NCBI GenBank assembly: GCA_046290435.1
Contig: JBKAGO010000070.1
Coordinates: 186,001 to 250,000, forward strand
Source of the DNA: CAVQUE01 sp046290435
Lineage (GTDB): Bacteria > Actinomycetota > Acidimicrobiia > Acidimicrobiales > UBA8592
Length of the DNA stretch: 64,000 bases
Direction: 5' to 3'
The translations under genes were made by a program, and so were the position numbers. Below the pieces are notes generated by a model. The model was not told the origin of the DNA. It saw nothing but the letters and a program-made list of their open reading frames with translations, and ran no database searches. Shown in pieces: positions 1 through 9,676 of this stretch; the first letter of the stretch is position 1, and each line of letters begins with the position of its first letter.

Positions 1-233
1 TTGAACTTCTGAACGAATGCCTTGAATTCCTGGAGCATGACGCTCCTCCTTCTCCGTTGCTGTCCCACCGGTGGATTACCTGCAGGGGCGCCCGCCGCGC
101 TGCGAAAGGTTCGCACAAGCTCTTCGGCGTCTCCAAAATGCCTCGGATGCGGCAGCCCGATGGGTCTCGGGACCGCACCCGCACGGCCCGCTATCGTCGC
201 TGGCAGCAGCGTTGTCGTGTGAAGGGTGTCACC
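1..233. other. upstream region of acs, no gene assigned
   Basis: No convincing gene is seen. Short open frames run through it, one of them continuous with acs, but they show no recognisable protein and start without a ribosome site. The window edge may cut a neighbouring gene or promoter. Confidence 0.4.
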
Positions 234-2228
<1,995 letters not shown>

Positions 2229-2321
2229 CCCGGCCGGCCCAGGGAAGATTGCACCAGGCAGCGCCAGGAATAGGTTGATCTCCTGTCGGCGTTGCATCGC
2301 CGGACACGAACAGGAGAATCG

Positions 2322-3167
2322 ATGACCAATTCCATCAAGACCACCATGCTGCTCGCCGGCATGGGCGGGTTGTTCATGCTGATCGGCGGCCTTCTCGGAG
2401 GCGGTCCGGGAGTGGTGATCGGCTTCGCCATCGGCTTGGTGATGACCGGTATCAGCTACTGGAAGAGCGACAAGCTCGCCATCCGCAGCGCCAACGCCCA
2501 ACCGGTGACGCGCGAACAGATGCCCCAGTACTGGGCGATCATGGAAGAGCTCACCGCGAAGGCCGACATGCCGATGCCCGGCCTGTTCATCTCGCCCGAG
2601 CCCCAGCCCAACGCCTTCGCGACCGGACGCAACCCCAGCAATGCCGCGGTGTGCATCACCCAGGGCCTGGTCCAGTACCTCAGCTGGGACGAGATCCGCG
2701 GCGTGCTCGCCCACGAGCTGGCTCACATCCGCAACCGCGACATCCTCATCGGTTCGGTGGCAGCCGCCGTGGCGATGGGCATCAACTTCGCCGTGAACAT
2801 CGCCCAGTTCGGGATGATGTTCGGCGGTCGCGACGACGACCGCCCCAACCCGATCGTCATGATCGCCGCCATGATCCTGGCGCCCATCGCCGCCGGTCTG
2901 CTGCAGATGTCGATCTCACGTACGCGGGAGTTCAAGGCCGACCGCAGCGCCGCCCGCCTCATCGGCGACGGCGAACCGCTGGCTCGGGCCCTCGAGAAGC
3001 TCGGTGCGATGTCGGGACGCATCCCGTCCCACGTCCGCCCCGAACAGGCCAGCGCCTACATCGCCAACCCGCTGGCGGGCCAGAAGACCAGCTTCGCCGG
3101 CCTCTTCAGCACCCACCCCCCGATGGAAGCCCGCATCGCCAAGCTCCGCGACGGCAGCTGGGCGTAG
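2322..3167 (+). CDS. htpX: HtpX-like membrane zinc metalloprotease
   Basis: Membrane-anchored M48 peptidase expected to degrade damaged membrane proteins. The 281-residue protein begins with two hydrophobic helices (about residues 7-50), then carries the zinc motif HELAH at 131-135, another hydrophobic pair (about 145-200) and the downstream REFKAD motif supplying the third zinc ligand. Length and layout match bacterial HtpX. ATG 2322 is preceded by AGGAG at ideal spacing; an in-frame upstream ATG at 2292 lacks one. The gene is followed within 4 bases by a perfect 13-bp hairpin. Confidence 0.92.
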   Translation: MTNSIKTTMLLAGMGGLFMLIGGLLGGGPGVVIGFAIGLVMTGISYWKSDKLAIRSANAQPVTREQMPQYWAIMEELTAKADMPMPGLFISPEPQPNAFATGRNPSNAAVCITQGLVQYLSWDEIRGVLAHELAHIRNRDILIGSVAAAVAMGINFAVNIAQFGMMFGGRDDDRPNPIVMIAAMILAPIAAGLLQMSISRTREFKADRSAARLIGDGEPLARALEKLGAMSGRIPSHVRPEQASAYIANPLAGQKTSFAGLFSTHPPMEARIAKLRDGSWA

Positions 3168-3170
3168 GTT

Positions 3171-3204
3171 TCGCTTCGAAAGGAAACCGAACCTTTCGAA
3201 GCGA
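3171..3204 (+). terminator. hairpin just after htpX
   Basis: A perfect 13-bp stem (3171-3183 with 3192-3204) and an 8-base loop start 4 bases after the htpX stop. There is no T-tract, so termination is probable rather than certain; the site also borders the inverted-repeat island. Confidence 0.5.
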
Positions 3205-3214
3205 GTTGGATCGG

Positions 3215-3550
3215 AGCGGCTGACGCCGCGGGCCTTCGGGTTCACTCTCTCGCTTCGCTCGCTCCGTTCACCCGAGTTTGATTCGAGCGGCTGACGCCGC
3301 GCTGTTCTTCGTCTGCCGACCGAGCAAGTAGCTCGGCAGACGCTGGGGGGACCGCCGGAGGCCGTCCCCCCAGACCCCCTCGCTGGCGGCCCCCAGGCAG
3401 CCGTTTCCACGCTGTTGGTTCGGGCCGGCTCTGCCGGCCGAACCGAAGAGAGTCGCGGCCGTCAGGCCGACGTCGGAGAAAACTCGGGTGAACGGAGAGA
3501 CCGAGCGCAGCGAGGGAACGAGTGAACCCGACGCCTCGGCGTCAGCCGCT
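3215..3550. repeat. long imperfect inverted repeat island
   Basis: The 440 bases between htpX and yajQ hold no gene. Arm 3215-3279 is imperfectly complementary to 3480-3550 (both contain AGCGGCTGACGCC, GGGTTCACT and ACTCGGGTGAACGGAG when read in matching orientation). A third partial copy of the GAGCGGCTGACGCCGCG segment lies at 3285-3302 and a further GAACGGAGCGAGGGAGCG-like copy at 3560-3590. The 200-bp centre contains smaller GC palindromes. It resembles an intergenic mosaic repeat, not a coding element. Confidence 0.6.
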
Positions 3551-3607
3551 CCCAACTCGCCCGAACGGAGCGAGGGAGCGAAGCGACCGACGCGAGTGAG
3601 GGCGAAA

Positions 3608-4096
3608 TCAGTCGCGAAAATTGCCGTATTGCAGGGGGATGTCGAAGTCGTGCTCTTTGAGGGCGGCGATGATGGCCTGGAGGTCGTCGCGCTTCTTGCC
3701 GGTGACGCGGACCTGTTCGCCCTGGGTCTGGGACTGGATGCCCTTGATGCCGACGTTCTTGATGAACTTGTTGATCTCGCGGGCCTTGTCGCTGTTGATG
3801 CCCGCGGTGATGGAGGCGACCTGGCGGACGGTGCCGCCGGCGGCGTCTTCGACCTTGCCGTAGTCGAGGACCTTGAGCGAGACCTTGCGCTTGACGAGCT
3901 TCTCCTCGAGCACGATGCGAAGTGCGTTGAGGCGGTCCTCGCTGGCGGTGGCCATCGTGATCTCGGTCTCGCCGAGCTCGATCGAGCTGTTGGTGCCCTT
4001 GAAGTCGAAGCGCTGGCCTATCTCGCGCGACACCTGGTCGACGGCGTTGCGGAGTTCTTGCATGTCGACCTCGGATGTGACGTCGAAGCTGGGCAT
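3608..4096 (-). CDS. yajQ: YajQ family nucleotide-binding protein
   Basis: A 162-residue protein of the conserved YajQ/UPF0234 family, which has two ferredoxin-like folds; some members bind cyclic di-GMP and act in signalling, but the role here is not known. Typical family sequence is seen: MPSFDVTSEVD at the start, QRFDFKGT, a central VEDAAGGTVRQ and IQSQTQGEQVRVTGKKRDDLQ near the end. The start at 4096 is preceded on its own strand by GAGGAGG. It is transcribed away from tRNA-Tyr and its 3' end abuts the repeat island. Confidence 0.93.
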   Translation of the reverse strand: MPSFDVTSEVDMQELRNAVDQVSREIGQRFDFKGTNSSIELGETEITMATASEDRLNALRIVLEEKLVKRKVSLKVLDYGKVEDAAGGTVRQVASITAGINSDKAREINKFIKNVGIKGIQSQTQGEQVRVTGKKRDDLQAIIAALKEHDFDIPLQYGNFRD

Positions 4097-4196
4097 CGGT
4101 CGGGCCTCCTCGGTGCGCAGGGGTTCGGGTACCGACGAGCATAGGACGCGGCGAGCGCGGCATCGCCTGTGGGGGGCGCTACGCTGTGGCGCTCCA

Positions 4197-4281
4197 GGGT
4201 CGGTGCCCGAGTGGCCAAAGGGAACGGGCTGTAAACCCGTCGGCATTGCCTTCGGAGGTTCAAATCCTCCCCGGCCCACCA
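4197..4281 (+). tRNA. tRNA-Tyr (GTA anticodon)
   Basis: A 7-bp acceptor stem pairs 4197-4203 with 4271-4277 (one G-U). The anticodon stem is 4224-4228 with 4236-4240 and the loop CTGTAAA gives anticodon GTA. A long variable arm, expected for tRNA-Tyr, and a TTCAAAT T-loop are present. The 3' CCA (4279-4281) is encoded, unlike the other tRNAs in this window. Confidence 0.95.
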
Positions 4282-4305
4282 GTGTCAGGTTGCAGAACAC
4301 ATGCA

Positions 4306-4340
4306 GGGCCCGAACCTCGATGGTTCGGGCCTCTGTAGTT
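4306..4340 (+). terminator. hairpin terminator after tRNA-Tyr
   Basis: A perfect 10-bp stem (4307-4316 with 4322-4331) with loop TCGAT is followed by a weakly T-rich stretch. It is 25 bases past tRNA-Tyr and before the next gene. Confidence 0.6.
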
Positions 4341-4383
4341 CCCGGGCCCGATCTCCACCCCGGCGGCCAGTACGGTTGCCGCC

Positions 4384-5742
4384 GTGTTCGATGTGCTCGC
4401 CCACGGCGTGGGGCTCCGTGGAGAGGTCCCGTTCGAGGCGTGGCCGGTCGCATGGGCGATCGTCGTCGTTGTGGTCGTGGCCTTCGTCGTCGTGACGCGC
4501 CGGCCCCCCGACTTCGCCGACGCGCCCGCCGTCGACCCGGCGGCTGCGGACGGCGACACGTCGGCCATGGACGCCGGCGTCGGGACCGACGATGGCCTCG
4601 GAGCAGCGGAGGAGCCCGACGCGCTGGGGCCGATCGGGTTGTTCGGTCGCGCCGTCGGCCTCGTCGGGCTGGGCCTGGTGCTCGCCGCCGGTGCCTTCGG
4701 GTCCACCGTCGACGGTGCGACCGTCGCGCCGGTGCTGGTCTGGGTCGTGGCCTGGGCGTGGTTGCCGATCCTCGCGGTGTTCCTCGGCGACCCGTGGCCG
4801 CACCTGGGCCCCTTCGACACCCTCGCCCGCGTCGTCGGGGCACCGGCGCAGCGCAGCGATCCGGCCCCGGTCTGGAGCCACTGGCTGGCGCCGGTCGCCA
4901 TGGCGGTGTTCGTCGCCGTCGAGCTCACCCACCCCGATGCGAACTCGGCGCAGCTCATCGCCGGTCTGGTCGGCGCCTACACGCTGGTGGCCGTGGTGGG
5001 TGCCTGGTGGTGGGGGAGGGCATGGCTCGCCGAGGCCGAGACGATGGCCGTGTACCTGCGGGGCCTGGGCTCGCTCGCCCCGCTCCAACGGGACCCAGCG
5101 GGCGGTGGCCTCCGGCTCGGACGCCCATTTCGAGCCGTCGCCCTCGACCCGACACCGGCGCAGGCGGTGACCTATGTCGTTGCGCTGGGCGCGTTGACCT
5201 GGGACGGCGTCGGCGCATCGACGATGTGGCGCGACTTCATCGGCCCAGCCGAGGGTTGGGCCGATGCCGGATGGCGTCTGCTCGGCCTCGCTGATGTGAC
5301 TGCGGTGCTCGCGGTCGCAGCCCTCTTGGCCGCCCGCCTCGTCGCCGACGTCGCCGGCCGTCCCGTCCGTGTCGTCGCGCCGGCACTGGCACCGGTCCTG
5401 CTTCCGCTCATCGCCGGGGCAGCGGTCGCTCGACTCGGCCAGGTGGCGGCCGACGGCCTGCCGGCGCTGTTGCGGGGGCTGTCGGACCCGCTCGGAGACG
5501 GCAACGAGTTCCTCGGCGGCCTCGCGACGGCACTCGACGAGACGTGGCTCGATGCCGATCCGGTGGCCTGGGTGCAGGTCTTCGGGGTCGTGCTCGGCGC
5601 CGCCGGAGCGGTCGTCGTGGGCGACCGGTGCGTGCGGAGGCTGGTGGGTTCGTCGGCTCTCGACGTGATGCGTGCCCAGTACGGCGTCGTGTTCTTCGTC
5701 GCCGTCTCGTCGGTGGCCACTGCGTGGTTCCTGCTGGTCTGA
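4384..5742 (+). CDS. polytopic membrane protein (family often labelled fenitrothion hydrolase)
   Basis: A 452-residue protein with about ten to twelve hydrophobic helices and no clear soluble domain. The opening AHGVG..GEVPFEAWPVAWA followed at once by a membrane helix, and the later GDPWPHLGPFDTLARVVG, resemble an actinobacterial membrane family often annotated as fenitrothion hydrolase; that label comes from one characterised relative and should not be read as this protein's activity. The start is GTG at 4384, close to the tRNA-Tyr terminator. The long Asp/Ala-rich loop around residues 40-80 is probably extramembranous. Function unknown. Confidence 0.75.
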   Translation: MFDVLAHGVGLRGEVPFEAWPVAWAIVVVVVVAFVVVTRRPPDFADAPAVDPAAADGDTSAMDAGVGTDDGLGAAEEPDALGPIGLFGRAVGLVGLGLVLAAGAFGSTVDGATVAPVLVWVVAWAWLPILAVFLGDPWPHLGPFDTLARVVGAPAQRSDPAPVWSHWLAPVAMAVFVAVELTHPDANSAQLIAGLVGAYTLVAVVGAWWWGRAWLAEAETMAVYLRGLGSLAPLQRDPAGGGLRLGRPFRAVALDPTPAQAVTYVVALGALTWDGVGASTMWRDFIGPAEGWADAGWRLLGLADVTAVLAVAALLAARLVADVAGRPVRVVAPALAPVLLPLIAGAAVARLGQVAADGLPALLRGLSDPLGDGNEFLGGLATALDETWLDADPVAWVQVFGVVLGAAGAVVVGDRCVRRLVGSSALDVMRAQYGVVFFVAVSSVATAWFLLV

Positions 5743-5897
5743 GGCCGGGCGATGCGTCGGCGCAGCGAACGAGCGCGGGAGACGGCGGGCCCGCCGAGCC
5801 GGAGTATCTGCGCGGCAAGGGGGTCCTTCGTCGGGGTCGGGGTGTGGGAGCCGATCCGGAAGGGCTACGCTGTGGTCCGCCCGACGTGACGGGCCCC

Positions 5898-5970
5898 GCT
5901 CCCTTAGCTCAGTCGGCAGAGCGTCTCCATGGTAAGGAGAAGGTCGAGAGTTCGATTCTCTCAGGGAGCT
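5898..5970 (+). tRNA. tRNA-Thr (GGT anticodon)
   Basis: The acceptor stem GCTCCCT (5898-5904) pairs with 5963-5969; the D-arm has the AGCTCAG motif; loop ATGGTAA between TCTCC and GGAGA gives anticodon GGT. The T-loop is TTCGATT. No CCA is encoded. A TACGCT box lies 26 bases upstream. Confidence 0.95.
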
Positions 5971-6022
5971 CGCGGCGCAGGTCCAACCTGCGCCGATTCC
6001 CGTTCGCGCTCGTCGTGAACGC

Positions 6023-6096
6023 GGCGGCGTAGCTCAGTTGGTAAGAGCGCTCGACTCATAATCGAGAGGTCGACAGTTCGAGTCTGTCCGCCGCTA
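6023..6096 (+). tRNA. tRNA-Met (CAT anticodon)
   Basis: The acceptor 6023-6029 pairs with 6089-6095 (first pair G-U); loop CTCATAA between CTCGA and TCGAG gives anticodon CAT. The paired first acceptor base argues against the initiator form; CAT can also belong to a lysidine-modified tRNA-Ile, so elongator Met is the likeliest reading. No CCA is encoded. Confidence 0.9.
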
Positions 6097-6148
6097 CGGT
6101 CGGTCCGCCGAGGGCAGCCCTGTCCGGGCTCCTCGGTCTGGAGGTCTC

Positions 6149-6691
6149 GTGGTCACGATCCGGTCCGCCCGCATCGACGATGCCGAGGCGATCCGCACCA
6201 TCTACAACGTCGAGGTGATCACGAGCACCAGCGTGTTCGATCTCGAACCCCGTTCCCTCGAGGATCAGCGCCGCTGGCTCGAGGACCGTTCCGGCGCCCA
6301 TGCCGTGCTCGTGGCGGTCGACGGCGACCGCGTCGTGGGCTTCGGCTCCCTCAGCCGCTTCAAGGAGCGGCCGGCCTACAACACCACCGTCGAGGACTCC
6401 GTGTACGTCGATCGTGACCACCATGGTCGGGGGATCGGGCGGATCCTGCTGGAGGCGTTGATCGACACTGCCCGCGGGCACGGTTTCCACACCATGATCG
6501 GACGTATCACCGCGGACAACACGGCGTCGATCGCGCTGCATCGTGCCGCCGGGTTCGACTCGGTGGGTCTCGAGCGTGAGATCGGCCGCAAGTTCGGGCG
6601 GTGGCTCGACGTGGTCGTGATGCAGAAGATGCTGCGCGACGCCGATGGGCCCGGCAGCGGAGGTTCGCAACCGAAGGCCCCGGCGCAATAG
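6149..6691 (+). CDS. GNAT N-acetyltransferase, phosphinothricin-acetyltransferase-like
   Basis: An acetyl-CoA-dependent N-acetyltransferase of 180 residues. Seen: an N-terminal VTIRSARIDDAEAIRTIYN, typical of the PAT/YwnH group, the GNAT motif A HHGRGIGRILLEALI at about residues 90-104, and N-x-x-S-I-A-L-H-R-A-A-GF near 130. The C-terminal GRWLDVVVMQK is also typical of PAT-like enzymes. The natural substrate cannot be told from sequence (these enzymes may act on amino-acid analogues such as methionine sulfoximine). GTG 6149 follows GGAGG at 6140. The next gene starts 10 bases after it. Confidence 0.88.
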   Translation: MVTIRSARIDDAEAIRTIYNVEVITSTSVFDLEPRSLEDQRRWLEDRSGAHAVLVAVDGDRVVGFGSLSRFKERPAYNTTVEDSVYVDRDHHGRGIGRILLEALIDTARGHGFHTMIGRITADNTASIALHRAAGFDSVGLEREIGRKFGRWLDVVVMQKMLRDADGPGSGGSQPKAPAQ

Positions 6692-6701
6692 ACTGCCGCG
6701 C

Positions 6702-7340
6702 GTGGCCGCCGCATCCGATCTCGCCCCTCTCGTCGACCGGGCGCGCGACGGCGACAACCGCGCCTTCGACGAACTCGTCCGCCTCACCTACAGCGACGTC
6801 TACCGTCTCGCGGTGAAGCTCACCGGCAACGAGGCCGACGCCAACGACGTGGTGCAGGACACCTACGTGCGGGCCTTCCGGCACCTGCGTCGCTTCCGTG
6901 GCGATGCCAGCTTCTCCACCTGGCTCTACCGCATCGCCTCCAACTGCGCCTCGTCGTTCCTCAGCCGTCGCGGCCGTCACCGCTACGAGTCCCTCACCGT
7001 CGTCGAAGACATCGCGGCGACGGACCTCGACGACGACCCCAGCCTGTCGGCGGAGGCGTCGTCGCTGCGGACGACCATCGAGCGTGCCCTCGAACAGCTC
7101 CCGGCCCGGCTGCGTGCCGTGGTCGAGTTGCGCGAACTCGAGGATCTCTCCCACCGCGAGATAGCCGAGCGCCTCGGCATCTCCGAGTCCGCGACCAAGG
7201 TGCGACTCCATCGTGCACGTCAGACGCTGCGCCGGCTCGTGCCCACACCCGGCGACGAAGCCGACGAGGCGGGAGGCAGCGACGATGCCGCTGGTCTCGG
7301 TCCCGACGACCTGACCGCCGCAGACGACGCAGCCGCCTGA
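6702..7340 (+). CDS. ECF-type RNA polymerase sigma factor
   Basis: A 212-residue sigma-70 family protein of the extracytoplasmic-function class. Region 2 (about residues 10-75) includes DEADANDVVQDTYVRAFRHL-type sequence and STWLYRIASN; region 4 (about 120-180) has LPARLRAVVELRELEDLSHREIAERLG and the helix-turn-helix ESATKVRLHRARQ. A short acidic Ala/Asp tail follows. No anti-sigma gene adjoins it, unless the tail or an unlinked protein does this work. GTG 6702 was preferred because translation from upstream ATG 6645 would give an Arg-rich, non-homologous leader overlapping the acetyltransferase. Confidence 0.9.
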   Translation: MAAASDLAPLVDRARDGDNRAFDELVRLTYSDVYRLAVKLTGNEADANDVVQDTYVRAFRHLRRFRGDASFSTWLYRIASNCASSFLSRRGRHRYESLTVVEDIAATDLDDDPSLSAEASSLRTTIERALEQLPARLRAVVELRELEDLSHREIAERLGISESATKVRLHRARQTLRRLVPTPGDEADEAGGSDDAAGLGPDDLTAADDAAA

Positions 7341-7367
7341 ACGCCACGACCGGTCGCGGCCCGCGGA

Positions 7368-7395
7368 TTCGATCCGGTCGGCCCGGTGGTATCCT
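7368..7395 (+). promoter_or_regulatory. candidate promoter for tRNA-Trp/secE/nusG
   Basis: TTCGAT (7368-7373), a 16-base spacer and TATCCT (7390-7395) lie 70 bases before tRNA-Trp. It is the only good match in the gap. Pattern match only. Confidence 0.4.
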
Positions 7396-7465
7396 CGTTC
7401 CCTCATGCGGATCCGACGCGAGTCGGGCCACATCCGCTCCGGGCCTCGCGGTCCGGACCCAACCG

Positions 7466-7538
7466 AGGGCAGTGGCTCAATTGGTAGAGCACCGGTCTCC
7501 AAAACCGGCGGTTGGGGGTTCGAGTCCCTCCTGCCCTG
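7466..7538 (+). tRNA. tRNA-Trp (CCA anticodon)
   Basis: The acceptor AGGGCAG (7466-7472) pairs with CTGCCCT (7531-7537), discriminator G. Loop CTCCAAA between CCGGT and ACCGG gives anticodon CCA. It lies directly before secE-nusG, the usual bacterial placement. Confidence 0.96.
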
Positions 7539-7641
7539 CAACCATGACCAACGCAATCGGCCGTTTCGGGTCGCGGTGGCGCAGTGACGCCCACGCAGAC
7601 CCGATCCGATCCGGTGCGGTGTCGGCCTGTCGAGGATTTCC

Positions 7642-7944
7642 ATGGCATTGAACCGAGAACAGAAGCGGGCGCTGGCCAAGCGAGGCGAACTGGCCGAAGA
7701 CGGCACGCCCATGGCCACGCGGCGCCAGCAACCGGCATCGCGCCCTCCGAAGGAAGAGCGGACCTCGGTTCGTCAGTTCATTCGCGAGGTCCGGGCCGAG
7801 CTGCGCAAGGTGGCATGGCCGTCGCGGGCCGAGGTCATCAACTACTCCATCGTGGTGTTCGTGACGTTGGTCATCGTGACCACCGCAGTCGGGTTGCTCG
7901 ACTGGGGTCTCGGCGCGGGACTGCTCAAGTTGTTCGAGCGGTGA
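7642..7944 (+). CDS. secE: preprotein translocase subunit SecE
   Basis: The small SecYEG subunit that clamps SecY in the inner membrane. The 100-residue single-helix form seen here is usual outside enterobacteria. The conserved EVRAELRKVAWPSRAEV stretch (residues 50-66) is followed by one hydrophobic helix (about 70-92). The Lys/Arg-rich first 40 residues are variable in the family. It lies between tRNA-Trp and nusG as in most bacteria; ATG 7642 has GAGGA upstream. Confidence 0.95.
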   Translation: MALNREQKRALAKRGELAEDGTPMATRRQQPASRPPKEERTSVRQFIREVRAELRKVAWPSRAEVINYSIVVFVTLVIVTTAVGLLDWGLGAGLLKLFER

Positions 7945-7987
7945 GCGCCTCCATGCCACGATCCAGCAAGACGACGGAAGCGAGACC

Positions 7988-8836
7988 ATGACCGACATCC
8001 AGCACGGCGACGCAGACGACGCCGCAGCGGCCGACCTGTTGCCGACGGGACCGGCCCAGCTCGACGTCGACACTTCCGACGAGATCGATGCCGACGTCGA
8101 TGTGGCGCTCGACCCCGCTGCGGTTCTCCCGGTCGGGCCGGCCGCAGCCGCCGACGCAGACGACGAGATCGAAGAGGCCGCCGCGCCCGAGCAGGCGCAG
8201 GAAGCCGACGTCGACGACGAGGTCCTCGACGAGGACGCCCTGGTCTACGAACACGACGAGGAGCCGGCGCCCAAGCCCATCAGCCCCTACGACCGCCCGG
8301 GCCGTTGGTTCGTCGTGCACACCCAGTCGGGTTACGAGAACAAGGTCAAGCAGAACCTCGAGGCCCGGACCCAGTCCATGCACATGGAGAACCGGATCCA
8401 CGAGATCGTCATCCCCATGGAGGACGTGGTCGAGTTCAAGGCCGGCAAGAAGGTCACCGTCCAGAAGAAGGTCTTCCCGGGTTACCTGCTGGTGCGCTGC
8501 AATCTCGACGACGATTCGTGGTTCGTGATCCGTAACACGCCGGGCATCACCGGATTCGTCGGTGCCGGCAACAAGCCCTCACCGTTGCCGCGCCGCGACG
8601 TCGAGACGTTCCTCGCCGTCAAAGAAGAGGGCGACGACTCGCCCGCACGGCGATCCAAGCCGCGCCTGGCCTACGAAGAGGGCGAGACCGTGCGGGTCAA
8701 GGACGGGCCCTTCGCCGACTTCTCCGGCGAGATCGTCGAGATCAACGAGGACCAGCTCAAGCTGAAGGTCCTCGTCAACATCTTCGGTCGCGAGACCCCC
8801 GTCGAGCTCGAGTTCGCCCAGGTCGGCAAGCTCTAG
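7988..8836 (+). CDS. nusG: transcription termination/antitermination protein NusG, acidic N-terminal extension
   Basis: Binds RNA polymerase to raise processivity and link it to ribosome or Rho. Of 282 residues, about the first 100 are an Asp/Glu/Ala-rich extension; the NGN domain starts near GRWFVVHTQSGYE and includes PGYLLVRCNLDDDSWFVIRNTPGITGFVG, and the KOW motif (FADFSGEIVEINED) sits near the C-terminus. Bacterial NusG is usually about 180 residues; acidic N-terminal tails are common in actinobacteria, but this one is long. It is 43 bp after secE. Confidence 0.95.
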   Translation: MTDIQHGDADDAAAADLLPTGPAQLDVDTSDEIDADVDVALDPAAVLPVGPAAAADADDEIEEAAAPEQAQEADVDDEVLDEDALVYEHDEEPAPKPISPYDRPGRWFVVHTQSGYENKVKQNLEARTQSMHMENRIHEIVIPMEDVVEFKAGKKVTVQKKVFPGYLLVRCNLDDDSWFVIRNTPGITGFVGAGNKPSPLPRRDVETFLAVKEEGDDSPARRSKPRLAYEEGETVRVKDGPFADFSGEIVEINEDQLKLKVLVNIFGRETPVELEFAQVGKL

Positions 8837-8972
8837 GCGCGGTCGCGGCTCCGGCGTGAGGCCGGGACCGTGCCCCCTGCGCTGATCGGGCGGACGACCA
8901 CCCACCAGTCGGAGCCGGCCCCAGGTTGTCGCCGGGCGCCATCACCGCCAGACTGGTCGACTGCACGCATTG

Positions 8973-8995
8973 ACGCCGACGACCGTCGTCGGCGC
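8973..8995 (+). promoter_or_regulatory. stem-loop in the rplK leader
   Basis: ACGCCGACGA-ccg-TCGTCGGCGC forms a stem of about 10 bp some 40 bases before rplK. L1 (product of rplA) binds and represses rplKA leaders in other bacteria; this stem is a candidate site by position only. Confidence 0.35.
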
Positions 8996-9034
8996 CCACC
9001 ACGAGACGGGTCGAAGATCCGCTCAGGAGACATC

Positions 9035-9460
9035 ATGGCCAAGAAGCAAGTGACCGCAGTGGTCAAGATCCAGATCCCTGCCGGTCAGGCGTCGCCGGCG
9101 CCGCCGGTCGGTACGGCGTTGGGCCCCCACGGTGTGGCCATCATGGACTTCTGCAAGGAGTACAACGCCCGCACCGAGGACAAGCGCGGCCAGATCGTTC
9201 CCGTCGAGATCACCATCTTCGAGGATCGCACCTTCAGCTTCACCCTGAAGACGCCGCCGACGTCGTTCCTGGTCCGCCAGGCTGCCGGCGTCGAGAAGGC
9301 ATCCAGCGCTCCCGGCCGCGACAGCGGCGGCTCGATCACCGACGCACAGGTCACCGAGATCGCGCAGATCAAGCTGCCCGACCTCAACACCGACGACATC
9401 GAGCAGGCCAAGCTGCAGATCGCCGGCACCGCCCGCAGCATGGGCATCCAGGTCACCTGA
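9035..9460 (+). CDS. rplK: 50S ribosomal protein L11
   Basis: Binds 23S rRNA at the GTPase-associated centre with L10 and the L12 stalk. The 141-residue length is standard. Typical sequence: KIQIPAGQASPAPPVGTALG near the start (the thiostrepton-region proline helix), GVAIMDFCKEYN, and an rRNA-binding C-terminal domain ending GTARSMGIQV. ATG 9035 has CAGGAGA 5 bases upstream. A 216-bp gap with a repeated 36-mer separates it from rplA, though the two are normally close. Confidence 0.97.
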   Translation: MAKKQVTAVVKIQIPAGQASPAPPVGTALGPHGVAIMDFCKEYNARTEDKRGQIVPVEITIFEDRTFSFTLKTPPTSFLVRQAAGVEKASSAPGRDSGGSITDAQVTEIAQIKLPDLNTDDIEQAKLQIAGTARSMGIQVT

Positions 9461-9627
9461 TCACCTGATTTCACCGTCACCGGCAGAGCACCTCGTTTCT
9501 GCGGGGGCTGCGCCCCCGGCTCGGCTGGCGCCTCGCTCCCCATCGCCGCCCGGCTCGCTGGCGCTCGCGCGGCCGGGGTGCTCCTACACTCATCACCTGA
9601 TTTCACCGTCACCGGCAGAGCACCTCG
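9460..9627 (+). repeat. 36-bp direct repeat flanking a 96-bp GC-rich insert between rplK and rplA
   Basis: The same 36 bases (beginning ATCACCTGATTTCACCGTCA and ending AGAGCACCTCG) occur at 9460-9495 and 9592-9627. The first copy begins inside the rplK stop codon. The 96 bases between them contain GGGGGCTGCGCCCCC and GCTCGCTGGCGCTCGCGC palindromic segments. The pattern is that of a local duplication or of an insertion with a long target duplication. Confidence 0.9.
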
Positions 9628-9676
9628 CTGCTGGGCACCGACGTTCACCGAGGGAGAACCGGGAGGTTCGATCACC

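Noticed and set aside
4384..5742. Naming the membrane protein a fenitrothion hydrolase
   Set aside because: The label is inherited from one relative; no hydrolase motif is visible.
6023..6096. CAT-anticodon tRNA as initiator tRNA
   Set aside because: Position 1 is paired (G-U) with the acceptor, and the anticodon stem lacks the three G-C pairs typical of the initiator.
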